DNA of 64,000 nt, taken from the NCBI GenBank assembly GCA_029844215.1, contig CM056724.1, positions 77,705,093 through 77,769,092 of the forward strand, given 5' to 3'. Position numbers and translations under genes: made by a program. Below are positions 30,487 to 41,905 of the stretch, piece by piece. This stretch comes from Przewalskia tangutica (lineage: Eukaryota > Streptophyta > Magnoliopsida > Solanales > Solanaceae). The first letter of the stretch is position 1. Every line of letters starts with the position of its first letter. The notes under the pieces were generated by a model that was given only the letters and a program-made list of their open reading frames with translations, was not told the origin of the DNA and did not search any database.

Positions 30487-33400
30487 TGTTATACCCCGTA
30501 TTTCCAGAGTATGTACGTGAGGGCGTACGTATAATAATTTGAGCCTTAAAGTTGGCTAGTTTCGAAATTTGTGCACAAGTGCCGAAAAGAGTCGTTTTCT
30601 GACGAAACGTTTCCACAGCTTTTGTAGGGAAAATTCCGGCTATGTCATTTTTAATTTTTGCGGATTTTTCCGAGAGACGAAACATTTTGGACCAACGGGA
30701 GGGTGACAAGTGTCACCCTCACATTGGCCTTGAGTGGACGGCAAAAGGGACGAACAAGGTGGCTTGTTTTGTCTTGGAGTTGGTAGGATATTTTGTGTGC
30801 AAGTTGGCTTAGGACACTTGCCCAAATCTTGGCCTTACACTTGCCTTGCACTTGGCATAATCTTGGCCATTGGTTGGCCATCCCTTGACCTATAAATACC
30901 CCTCTTATGTTGATGAACTTCTTCATCCAAAAATCCTTTCTAAGTGTTAAAATCTCTCCCCCCCCTTAAGTGTAGTTCTCGTCCAAATCACCTCCCCCTT
31001 TGTGAGCCCTTGGCCGAGAGCCACCCCCCCTCCCCTTTGTGGTGTTTGGCCGTGGGGTACCCCCCCCCTAGCCTAGTTGTTTTCGTATAATACCCCCCTT
31101 TTGTGGTATAGAAATACTCTCCTAGTATTGTTATAATGCCCAAAATACTCTAGCCCATATACCTTATAGTACTTCCAAAGTTACCTCTATACGTAGAGCA
31201 GGAAATACTATTATACTTCCTCACCAAAAACGAAACCCTAAGTAAATCTTCACCCGTAGTTGAAGTTATAAGTAGAAGTTGGTTAGAACTTCTAAGGGTT
31301 GTTTGGAGCGGATTGAGCGCCGGAGTAGGAGCTAAACCTTGCTCGGATCGACATATAAACTCGGATAATTTTGGGCTTATCGAGGTAAACACTCTTGACC
31401 TTCTATTGTAATTGGGAATTACATGTTGTAGGAATATATAGTTGATGTATACTGTATATAGAACTGATTATAATTGCGGCAATGTCTTTTGACTTAAGCC
31501 TGAATAATACTTACGGCAATGTCTTGCGACTTAAGCTGAATTTAAAGAAGAGAATCGAATCAGTAATTACATAGATCATTACATGAGACTTGTGTAACAT
31601 TACTTGTAGTAGAATTGTACACGTCAGGTTAGGCGTGTTAACCCCCAGGTTGGCTTGGTAGCGGCCCGATAGAGAGGAGATTTACGCTGTTGCGGGGAGG
31701 TGCCGCGAATTTTCTCAGAATATGGAGCGATGAGATCTAGATGTTAATAAGCGCCTTGTGGCCTTATAGGTTGAAGTACTACGTGTGGTGCGATCTACGT
31801 GGCTTAAGGAGTAGCCGACGGTTTGAAGTACTTGGAGCGTTTGCTATTAGTCGGCACTCGTCGCGAGGTATGTGAACCTCTTCCTATCTCTTCAGCATGA
31901 TATGTGTGAACTATGTAGTACGGTAGACGCATACGTGTTAAGCGTGTTTGATTGTTTTAAAACATAAAGTGTTATAACGGCTTTATGGGAAGTTGTTATA
32001 ACGACTTTATGTAAATAAGAAAATACTTTGTGGTTTTAAAAGGTAATCGATGTGAATTATAAGCGGCTAGTTATAATAAAGAACTTGATGTATTTCAAAA
32101 GATTTATAAATCGTTTTGAAGGAGAGTAACACTTGGTTTTAAAGGTTTTAAAAAGAGTTATACTAGCTTATGGGAAGTTAGGTATAATGTCTTAAGAAAG
32201 GTAAAGAAAATGGTTTACTGATGTTAGAAGTTAAAAGACTTGATCTTATAAGATAAGAGACTTAACTTATTTGTTTTAATGTGGATGCTTGTGTGAAACC
32301 TCATTCGTGAGTAATGAGTACTTGGTTTTATTTAATGGGATAAGGTTTTACTGATTTCGGAAATCAGAATGTGTATCGAAAGACCACTGCATCGTTAATA
32401 AAGGAAAATGTAATGAATAAATAAGTATTGTATTAAAACCGAGAAACCTCCATCTGCATAGAAGCTAAGATGAGACAAAATGATATTACATACCCTAGAT
32501 CATGGCTGCTTAATAAGATCGATTATAAACAAGAATAAACTACTCACATATAAGGCATATGTTTCTCAAATCATTAAAGGAGAATTATGTTTTAAAGGAT
32601 TAAAACTATGAACTACGAAACCTTTTCTAAAAATGAGAAACTTGAGCATTTGAAATTAGGCAAACTTGAACGTTTGGAAAATAAGGTTGTTACTTGATTT
32701 TACAAAGGAAAGCATTTTGTTTATTTAACAATGCTCGTCACTCTATCTTTTATACTACGGACATCGGGTGACTTTTATAAAAGGAATGGATCTCTTTAAA
32801 AGGAATTTAACGTACGTAGTACTTTAGGGTTAAAAACCCGGACTTTGGCATAAAATGAAAGTAACCTGAGTTGTGTAACTTGCCTATGCTTGTGTTGTGT
32901 AACTTGCCTATACTGGTTGTTGTGTAACTTGCCTATGCTTGTGTTGTGTAACTTGCCTATGCTTGTTGTTGCGTAACTTGCTTATGCTTGTGGTGATAGC
33001 CTTGGTTGTGCAAGAATGGTTATTTTATGGACTAGCTCTCCATGAGGTTTCTTACTGTTCGGCCTTGGTCCCTGGTGGTCGGCTCTCGTACTTGCCCCGT
33101 CTCATGGCTGATTCGGCCTTGGTACCCGGTAGTCAGCCCTCGCACTTGCCCCGTTCAGTGTAGTGACGAAGTCTCGTGATACGGCCTTGGTCCCTGGTGG
33201 TCAGCCCTCGTACTTGCCCCGGTCAGCTACGTGACCGGCCTTGGTATCCGGTAGTCGGCTCTCGCACTTGCCCCGTATCGGCTTCGTGTTTTGGTTGCAT
33301 TATATTATTGGTACGGTCGGATCTGGTAGTTATACTTGTCCTATACGGTTTTTATGACACAGGTGGGACCTGGTGTTCATGCATACTTCTTGGTATTGTC

Positions 33401-34021
33401 ATATCATAAACTGCCGGCAGTGAGGAAGAAATTCCACGCACGCAGTGATAATTTGGAGGCGTGAGTCACGACTTGATGTAACTAGTTATATGTTATGTAC
33501 TGTAGTTTGGTCATCATACATGTCTCCTGCTTTATATAGACTATTATGATTTCATTTACAGTATTTACAGTTTCACATACTTAGTACTGTTAGATCGACC
33601 TCCTTCGGGTGCGTTCATGCCGCAGTAAGTACATCGTTGTCGATCCCCGCTATTAGGATCACCTTTCAGCGTATTGGGAAGCTCCGTTCCTTCGGAGGCT
33701 TATCTTTTGGTATGTGTTCCCTGAGTTGTAGGTTCTTGTACATTCAGGGGTATAGCGGGGCCCTGTCCCGTCATAGTTGTTGTAAATCTTAGAGGTCTGT
33801 AGCACTGTGTGGGCAGGGTTTTGTAAAAAGGATTAAACTGTTCGTTTTGAAAGAGTTGTTTATATATATTTTAATGGAAGGTAACCGTTTGGTTGGCCTG
33901 TTTTATTATCTTGTCTCATGTTCATGTTTATGTTTTTATTTCCGCTGGTTTTCTCTGATGTTGTATCACTAGGGTGCCCGGGGTAAGGCACCAGTCACGG
34001 GCCCGGGATCGGGTCGTGACA
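30487..34021 (+). repeat. 3' LTR of element N (3535 bp)
   Basis: Near-duplicate of the 5' LTR with the same landmarks: dyad 30699-30720, TATA 30891, telobox 31233-31241, donor GT 31868-31869, island about 32293-32685, slot about 32870-33290. Visible differences include longer C runs in the leader (about 30958-31070) and small changes in the slot. It ends GTCGTGACA at 34021. Confidence 0.96.
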
Positions 34022-34026
34022 TATAG
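34022..34026. repeat. Target site duplication TATAG, right copy (element N)
   Basis: TATAG follows the LTR terminus and leads back into element B's leader (CCTCCTGATTATTGG...). Confidence 0.95.
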
Positions 34027-34112
34027 CCTCCTGATTATTGGCATGGTGCACAACACACCGATAATCAAGACTCTACTAGATACGGTCTGTAGACACTTTC
34101 CGAGGATTAACT

Positions 34113-34124
34113 GCTCTGATACCA
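34113..34124 (-). promoter_or_regulatory. Primer binding site of element B
   Basis: GCTCTGATACCA is the reverse complement of TGGTATCAGAGC and lies four bases inside B's 5' LTR boundary at 34129. It is identical to N's site, so both can use the same tRNA primer. Confidence 0.93.
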
Positions 34125-34128
34125 CTTT

Positions 34129-36621
34129 TGTCACGACCGCCCGGCCCGTGACTGGTGCCTTACCCGGGCACCCAAGTAGTCATACATCAGAGTAATCAGC
34201 GGAATATAAAAACAAGACATGAAACAGTTGTAAAAAAGAGACACAGTTTTATGTGAGAAAATGTCGCCTTTCGGCATATATACATAAACATAGTTTTGCA
34301 GTTACATCCCAACCGTACAACAGGACTCTGCACTTAGGAAAGTAAACAACTATGGCGGACGGGGCCGCCATTCCTCGATCGTACAAAACTAACTACAACA
34401 GGGAGATCATACCCAAAAGTAGAGCCTCCGGAGAAGATGGAGCTCCCGACACCAACGTAGAGATCCTAAGGATGTGGATCTAGCACCTGCTTGCCCTTAC
34501 CTGCGGCATGAACGCAGCCCCCCGAAGGAGGTCAGTACAACAGGTACTAAGTATGTGAAACTGTAAAGTACTTAAATGAAAACATATCATTTTAAAATCA
34601 GTTTACATATATGTATGAAACAACCAAGGTAACCGCACATAGTGCCACATCATAAACAAGAGCAACAATAGGTAAACTGTAACAGGTCTTTTCTAGGCTG
34701 CGAATGATCGAAGCAGGGCCAATTGCCCATAGTATCATTAAGCAAGCCTAATCCTGGACTCCCGTAGTCCGCATAGGCCACTCACATAGGCCCGCATAGG
34801 GTATAACCCCGCATCGAGGGTAGCTACTCCTCAAGATCGACACGACTCGTAGTCCGCATGGCCACATAGACCGCATGAGGTATAACCCCGCACACTAACC
34901 TGGAACTCTCGTAGCTCCGCATAGGTCACACAGACCCGCATGAGGTGTCCTCGCATCATAGTCACACAGACTGCCTGAGGTATACCCCGCATCGGAGGGC
35001 AGCTTAACCCCCGGTATTATGTCAAGAGGTGAGTGATATAATACTAACATAACAGCTTATCGTTAAACAACATAAGCACAACAAGAATACCCTCTTATAC
35101 AAACGTTACAAGACACTAACACACATAGCATCATATCCTGTCTACTTATCAAACCATCTTATTATTCTTTCCATAAATCAATATAAGTCTGTTATAAACA
35201 CATAAGTAAACTGTTCCTTTTATCATTCTTAAGTTGTTATACCTAACTTCCAATAAAGCTAGTATAACTTCTTAAGCTTCCTGTTTAAAAACCAATTAGT
35301 TCTCTTCTGTTAAAAATGATTCAGTATTCTTTTGAAATGCTTTCAGATCCTTATTATTCAGGCTTAAGTCGCGAGACATTGCCGTAAGTATTATTCAGGC
35401 TTAAGTCGCGAGACATTGCCGTAAGTATTATTCAGGCTTAAGTCAAAGACATTGTCGTAGTTATTTTTCAGTTAACACACGTACGTCTACCGTACTATAT
35501 ATATTTAAAATATCATGCTCCAGGGTATAGGAAGAATCACATACCTTCTCGGCGAACTCCACCTGCCAAGTTGAATATGTCGCGCGCAGAGAATCAGCCT
35601 ATAATAGTCAGACACGTCTATCAACGTTCAGACTACTGCAAATGATTCTAAGCGAGGGTTCTATATCCTACGGAAAATCGGGCAGACTTCCCTACGGTGA
35701 GCTACTACTCAAGTCTTGTGAAAACAAATTCTAAGTAAGTATAGTTCGGTTATTCTTCTTTTAAACCCTTCTACTGTGATAACAGTTCAATTCTATTATG
35801 TAATATCCTTCTAAGTATTTAATACTTATTTCTATACTTCTACAGTATGCATTCTCTAATTACAACAGAAGGACAAGTTTATTTACCTCGATAAGCCCAA
35901 TAATATCCTAGATATAAGTCGATCCGGAGCAAGGTTTAGCTCCTAATTTGAACGCTCCAAAAGCTCCAAGGACCCTTAGAAGTTTCCAACAACTTCAACT
36001 TAAATACTAAAATGGATTTGGGCTAGGGTATTTTGGGCATTATAACAATACTAGAAGGCAACTTTTCTACCAAGGGAGGGGGGGTAGTGTTTCGGCTAGG
36101 GCTTCTTTTTAGAGGGGGGGGAGTGAGGCTTAGGACGATGGCTCACAAGGGGGAAGGGGGATTTAGACTTGGAAATTTGTGATGAATAAGTCTTCAAAGA
36201 GAGGGGTATTTATAGGGAAACCAAGGGCCAAGATCAAGCCAAGTGGGGGGCAAGTGGAGGGCCAAGATTTGCCCAAGTGCCCCCTAACCTACTCCTCAAA
36301 TCACTCCACAAACAAAGGTCCATGTTTTAAGCCCCAAAAACCTCTCAAACGTCCAAGGCAAAAGGCCACTTGGCCGTCCACTTGAGGGTGACAAGTGTCA
36401 CCCTCTCGTTGGTCCAAAAAGGTTCCGTCGCCTTGAAAAATCCGCAAAAATTAGAAATGACATAGCCGGAATTTACCCTACGCGAGTCGTGTAAAACGTT
36501 TCGTCGGAAAACGATTCTTTGTGTGAGTTGTGTCCAAAAAATGTCCTAGGCCTAAACTTTTAAGGCTACACTTTCGTACGTACGCCCTTACGTACATACT
36601 CTGGAAATACGGGGTATAACA
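34129..36621 (-). repeat. 5' LTR of element B (2493 bp)
   Basis: Near-identical to 17198-19697. On the minus strand: dyad 36384-36405, TATA box 36207-36214, donor AAG|GTATGT (GT at 35544-35543), 37-bp repeats about 35350-35470, slot repeats about 34755-35010. This is the promoter copy for B's transcript. Confidence 0.95.
36207..36214 (-). promoter_or_regulatory. TATA box of element B 5' LTR
   Basis: TATTTATAG on the plus strand reads CTATAAATA on the minus strand, followed by CCCCTC as in other LTRs. Confidence 0.8.
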
Positions 36622-36626
36622 AAAAC
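36622..36626. repeat. Target site duplication AAAAC, right copy (element B)
   Basis: AAAAC follows the LTR terminus GGGGTATAACA and continues into GTTGCTCAGGATCGAC, the normal continuation of element E's LTR. Confidence 0.95.
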
Positions 36627-39256
36627 GTTGCTCAGGATCGACTTATAACTTGGATAATTTTGGGCTTATCGAGGTAAATAATCATATCCTTCTATTGTAA
36701 TTGGAAATTACATACTGTAGTTGTATAGAAATGAATATAAGATTCATAGAAGAGAATTGAACTGTAATAGAAGGATATTACAGAAAAGACTTGAACTGAA
36801 ATCGCATCAAAAGAATATTAAAGTAGAAGATTCAACTGTACTTACATAGGAATTTGTATTCTGATGAACTTATAACCTTTATTGGTTGAATGTTCTGCGA
36901 GTAGCATGTACTACTTAGAAGGTGGACAAGGCTAGTCGGGTTATAGCCGTGGAGCGTTTTGCTAATAGTCGATAATCGTCGCGAGGTATGTGATTCTTCC
37001 TATACTCTTGAGCATGATATTTTAAATATATATATAGTGCGGTGAGCGTCGTGTGTTAACTGAATAATAATTACGGCAATGTCTTTTGACTTAAGCCTGA
37101 ATAATACTTACGGCAATGTCTTGTGACTTAAGCCTGAATAATAAGAATCCGGAGGTATTTTAAAAGAATATATATATAGTACGGTAAGCGTCGTGTGTTA
37201 GCGAATGTAGTTTCTGGCAATGTCTTTTGACTTAAGCCTGAATAATAAGAATCTGGAAGTATTTCAAAAGAATTAAGAATCCTTTTTGAAAGAAGAATAA
37301 TACTTGGTTTGAAAGCTTAAGAGTTATACTAGCTTTATGGGGAGTTAGGTATAACGACTTAAGAGAGATAAAAAGAATGATTTATTGATTTTAAGAAGTT
37401 AAGAGACTTGATCTTAAAAGATAAGAGACTTGACTTAATCGAATTAATATGAATTTTGTTAAAAAGTGTGAAACCTCATTCGTGAGTAATGAGTACTTGG
37501 TTTTTAAAAGGAATAATGTTTCTTGATTTCGGAAATCAGAATAAGTATCGAACAAACCACTGCAGCGCTAATAAAGGGAAATGTATTGAATAATTAAGTA
37601 TTATTAAAACCAGTAGAAACCTCCATCTGCATAGAAGCTAAGATGAGACAAAATGATATTACAATTCCTAGATCATGGCTGCTTTTATAAGATTGTTATA
37701 AACAAAGAATAACCTACTCACACATAAGGCTTATTGTTTTAAAGGGGAGTACGTTATTTGATTAAGACTATGAACTATGAAATTTTTCGAAACTAAAAGA
37801 CTTGAGTATCTGAAATTAGGCAAACTTGAAACTCTTGGAAAAGAATGCTGTTACTTAACGTTGTTCTAAAAGTGTAAGCCACTTGGTTTAAAACGGTGTA
37901 AAATACTTGATTTTAAAAACATGAACGTAGTTGGTACTACGGATAATAGTATCGAGTTGTTCTTTACGTAAAAAGGAGGTCTTTTTGAAAGGATTAATGT
38001 ATGTAGTACTTTGGGGTTAGAACTCGGATTTGTTGTAATAAAAATAGGAATCTATAAGTATGTTGAGCTTGCCTATGCACCTGGTAATAGCCTTTGCTGT
38101 GCAAGTGTTAGTATCAGGTGACTTCTTGAGAAAGAATGGATCTTTTTATGAGAGTCTAGAAGTATGGTAATTTTCTTGTGCTTGCTTGTGATAGCCTGGT
38201 TGTGTGATATATTGTTATTGTTGTTACATGGACATGTCTGCACCGATCTGAGTCAGGGCATGCGGCCGTGCGGCGGGCTAATCACGATATATTGTTATTG
38301 TTGTTACATGGACATGTCTGCACCAATGCAGAATTTCGGGGGCATGCGGCCATGCGGCGGGCTAATCACCCGATATATTGTTATTGTTGTTACATGGACA
38401 TGTCTGCACCGATGCAGAATTCCGGGGGCATGCGGCCATGCGGCGGGTTAATCACTCGATATATTGTTATTGTTGTTACATGGACATGCTGCACCGTCTG
38501 CAATTCGGGCATGTGGCCGTGCGGGGTTGATCACCGGTGGTATTGTTATTATTGTTACATGGACATGCACTGCCGTCACGAGTCGGGCATGTGGCCGTGC
38601 GGCGGGGTTGATTACGATACCTTGTTATTATTGTTGCATCACGGACATATACACCGATGGAGAATTAGGGGCATGTGGCCAAGATGCGAACATGATTGAT
38701 GTTGTGGGCGTGAGACCCATTGTTATATTTGAGTGATGATTTTGAGGGTGTGAGTCCCTGACTTGACTGTTTTTATGTTGCGTACTGTATTTTGGTTATC
38801 ATATATGTCTCCTGCTTTTTTATAGACTGTTATGATTTAACTCTGATATTTTGATTCACATACTTGGTACTGTTATCGACCTCCTTGGGCTGCGTTCATC
38901 TGCGGTAAGGTACATCGGTTGTCGAACCTCGCTTCTAGGATCACAAATCAGCGTTTTGGGAAGCTCCGTTTCTCCGGAGGCTTATCTTTTGGTATGTTAC
39001 CCTGAGTCTGTAAGTTCTTGTACATTCAGGGGCATGGCGGGGCCCTGTCCCGCCATAATTGTCGTTACATTCTTAAGTGCAGTAGTCTTGTGTGGGCGGG
39101 GTTTGTAAAAGGATTAATTGTTCAAACTTTGTATTTATATATATGCCGAAAGGCGATTTTCTCTCAGTTAAAATGTGGGTCATTTTACAATTGTTTCATG
39201 TCTTATTTTTATGTTCCGCTGATTACTCTGATGTATGACTACTTGGGTGCCCGGGT
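36627..39256 (+). repeat. 3' LTR of element E, second part, truncated in U5
   Basis: It resumes at GTTGCTCAGG and carries the first donor-like CGAG|GTAAAT (36677), second donor GAG|GTATGTGA (GT 36986), 37-bp repeats (37065-37235), conserved island (37467-37850), slot array (38207-38690), and hairpins. TGGCGGGGCCCTGTCCCGCCA near 39036 is perfect. It stops at GGGTGCCCGGGTA, short of the terminal block. Confidence 0.9.
38207..38690 (+). repeat. About 80-87-bp tandem repeat in E's LTR slot (6 units)
   Basis: GATATATTGTTATTGTTGTT plus ACATGGACATG(T)CTGCACC and a CATGCGGC segment recurs from 38207, 38286, 38372, 38459, about 38538 and 38616, decaying toward the right. Open frames across it (38164-38451, 38268-38699, 38464-38736) are repeat by-products. 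Confidence 0.92.
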
Positions 39257-40904
39257 ATTTTACGGTTTTAATATTTTAATTTATTGCGGATTTTTTCGAG
39301 AGATGAAATATTTTGGACCAATAGGAGGGCGACATGTGTCACCCCTAGGTGGCAAGGTTGGACGAAATTGTGGACAAGGATTGGCACGTTTTTTTCATGA
39401 AAAAGGCCATAAACATTTGGTCAAAGTCTTGCAAGATATTTGTGGAGTAGATAGATAAGTGGGACCCACACAACACATGTCCAAATCTCCACCATACACA
39501 TGCTTGAATCTTGGCCCTTGAATGTCCTATAAATACCCCCTTAAGTTGCAAGACTTCTTCATCCACTTAAATATTTTCCAAGTCTCAAACTCCTCCCAGC
39601 AGAAGCTCTCGTCCAAACTCCCTTCCCCACTTTTGGAAGTCTCGTCAAAGCACCCACTTTTTGTAGAAAATTCCTCCAGTATTGTTACTATCCCAAAATA
39701 CCTTAGCCTAAATCCCTTGTAGTATTCCAAAGTTACCTCTATACTAAGAGCCGAAATACTACTATATTTCCTTTAGTCACAGCGAAACCCTAGGAAAATC
39801 TTCATAGTTGGTTGAAGTATTAAGTAGAAGTTGTTTAGAAACTTCTAAGGGTTTCTTGGGCGGATTGGGCGCATGCGAATAGGAGCTAAACGTTGCTCAG
39901 GATCGACTTATATCTTGGATAATTTTGGGCTTATCGAGGTAATAATCTTTGACCTTCTATTGTAATTGGAGATTACATATTGTAGTAGTTTAGACTTAAG
40001 TATAAGATATATAGAAGGATGGTATAAACAAAGAGAATTGAACTGTACTTACATTGGGCTGTATTTATAGTAGACTTGTGTAGTTTTATGGGTAGGGAGG
40101 TGCTGCCCAATTTTCCGTAGAATAAAGAACCTCATGCTTAGAACATTCTACGAAGTAGTATAGACGTTGATAGACGTATTTGACTGATATAGGTTGATAC
40201 TCTGCGCGCGACATATTCGACTTGGCAGGTGGATTTAGCCGAGGAGGTATGTGATTCTTCCTATCCTCTTGAGCATGATACTTTTGAAATATATATAGTA
40301 CGATAGACGTACATGTGTTAACTAAACTTGGTTTTACTTTGATGTCTTTTGACTTGAGTTCTAAATGATAAGAATCTTGGAAATATTTCAAAAGAGTTAT
40401 GAATCATTTTTGAAAGAAAAGTAATACTTGGTTTTAAAAGCTTAAGAGTTATACTAGCTTTATGGGAAGTTAGGTATAACGACTTAAGAAAGATAAAAGG
40501 AAAGATTTACTTATTTGTTTATGAAAGTCTTGTATTGATTTCTAGAAAGTGTAGTAAGATGGTTTGATAAGTAAACATGTTATGATGCTACGTGTGTTAG
40601 TGTCTTGTGATGTTTGTGTAAGGGGGTTATTCTTGTTGTGCTTACGTTGTTAAACGATAAGCCCGTTGTACTACTATTATATCATACCCACGACTTGTTA
40701 TGATCACGAGGACTTGCCACCTCGATGCGAGAATACCTCATGCGGGTCCATGTGACCTATCGCGAGTGCGGGAGTTCGAGTTGATCACTCCGGGTGTGTT
40801 ACGCCGTCGAGAATACCTCATGCGGTCCATAGGACTATCACGGACCGGGGTCGAGGATGATGTCGCGGGTTAGCTACCCCGTCTGGCGGGTGTTCATACC
40901 GGCG
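39257..40904 (+). repeat. LTR fragment of another copy, fused on both sides
   Basis: It enters at the U3 segment TTATTGCGGATTTTTTCGAG. It keeps the dyad (about 39327), TATA (about 39528), telobox (39784), donor GAGGAG|GTATGTGA (GT 40247) and CATGCGG-type slot repeats (40690-40904). It lacks the conserved island and stops inside the slot, where gag-tail sequence begins. Both borders lack target duplications. Confidence 0.8.
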
Positions 40905-41870
40905 GGCGAGCGGGAGTCGTGGTGGAAGCTCCCAGTTCTAGCGGTCCTTGGAACCACCTATTTGATTTCAGGTATATCCTTTACACTCTAGAGACTAGTA
41001 TGCATTGATGATGTGATGTTGTGCAGTATTATGTTAATTGTAATTTAGAGGCCCGGTTAGTAAAGGGGAATTTGGGTACGTAGAGATTGTGAGCCCTAGA
41101 ATATTATACGTGGAGACCTTAGAGGCGAGGCCGTCTTGGGTAAAAGATTTTTGTTTGCGATTTGACCTTTGTTGGAGTGCATAGTATACGTGGGGTATAA
41201 TTGCGTGATAAGTCCCTGAGGGGTGTGAATTATAAGAGGTTAGTTGAGCTAAGAAGACCACTAGGTTTTATTGACTTGATTAGTGAGATTGTTCCGGATC
41301 GGGGAACAAGGATTAGCGCGAAATGGGTCGGGTTGAGGCCAGATGGCGGGTCAACCCGCAGCCCGGAATAAGGTGGGGTCGATTTGTGGTGGTCCCGCTG
41401 TGTGATAGGGTCACGAGGGTGCTAGGCCCAAGTTTAGGTAACCATCGTATGAGTTCGTGGATGTGTTCGACCTGAATCGAATCGCGAAGGCCGGAAATGT
41501 CCTTGAGGGAATTTGAGGTTAGTAGATGACCGAGTTTGGAGGTAGTGACTCCAAGGTTTTGGAAACTGAAGCAATGACTGAAGTGTGGTACGTGTAATAA
41601 AAAGAGTTCAGGTATACAAGAAAGGTACGACGAGTAAGAAGAGGAGCGAACAATGTGTTATGAGAACGGAAGTGACCATTTCTTTTGTGAAGTGAAGATG
41701 CGAAGGGAGTATCCTTTAGACCTTGGGTGTGAGCTTTTTTGTGATGTTAGAGGTAATTCCTCGTTGGCGTGGATTTGTATGTTATACTATGGCCATTGAT
41801 GGCATGATTGGTTTCGTAAGTATAGTAGTGAAGACTATACCGGCACACGTTTGTTTGGAGACTTAGAAGG
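40905..41870 (+). other. gag tail and post-gag conserved region (element I)
   Basis: The first about 50 bases match the end of N's gag (GTGGAAGCTCCCAG, TAGCGGTCCTTGGAACC). The rest is the post-gag region with GTTCCGGATCGGGGAACAAG (41290), GGGTGCTAGGCCCAAGTTTA (41416) and GATTTTGG-like blocks. Capsid and zinc-knuckle parts are gone. No pol homology is seen. Confidence 0.75.
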
Positions 41871-41905
41871 AACATTCGGGACGAATGTTTCTAAGGGGGG
41901 AAGAA
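41871..41905 (+). promoter_or_regulatory. Stem-loop plus polypurine tract (element I)
   Basis: AACATTCG-GGA-CGAATGTT lies at 41871-41889 and AAGGGGGGAAGAA at 41893-41905. The tract differs at two bases from the others while the stem is unchanged. Confidence 0.85.

Larger units (their letters stand above)
24588..34021 (+). mobile_element. Element N: complete gag-only LTR retrotransposon (9434 bp)
   Basis: Structure: 3510-bp 5' LTR, 2389-bp internal region, 3535-bp 3' LTR, with TG...CA ends and a perfect 5-bp TSD. The internal region has PBS, gag, a conserved post-gag region, hairpin and polypurine tract, but no recognisable protease, RT, RNase H or integrase. The two LTRs differ visibly only at scattered bases and in repeat lengths over most of their length, suggesting a young insertion. 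It resembles the published TR-GAG class of gag-only elements in plants, but with much longer LTRs. Confidence 0.95.
17198..36621 (-). mobile_element. Element B: complete-length Ty3/gypsy chromovirus, interrupted by N
   Basis: Two LTRs (17198-19697 and 34129-36621) that look nearly identical flank an internal region with gag and all pol domains in Tekay/Del order. Without the N insertion (9439 bp including one TSD) the element is 9985 bp. The AAAAC duplication marks a clean insertion into element E's LTR. The span from gag ATG to pol stop is 4644 nt, consistent with one polyprotein of roughly 1,550 residues. As written it has several frameshifts and a changed integrase catalytic residue. Confidence 0.96.
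14719..39256 (+). mobile_element. Element E: gag-only element, 5' end lost, interrupted by B
   Basis: It comprises a gag fragment, the post-gag conserved region, hairpin plus polypurine tract, and a 3' LTR starting at 16406. That LTR is split at the AAAAC duplication by element B and resumes at 36627. It ends prematurely at about 39256, where another LTR fragment is fused. No pol homology lies between gag and the polypurine tract. Confidence 0.85.

Noticed and set aside
38164..38736. Repeat protein-like frames around the CATGCGGC array
   Set aside because: Three overlapping frames are open only because the 80-87-bp unit lacks stops; the array lies in an LTR.
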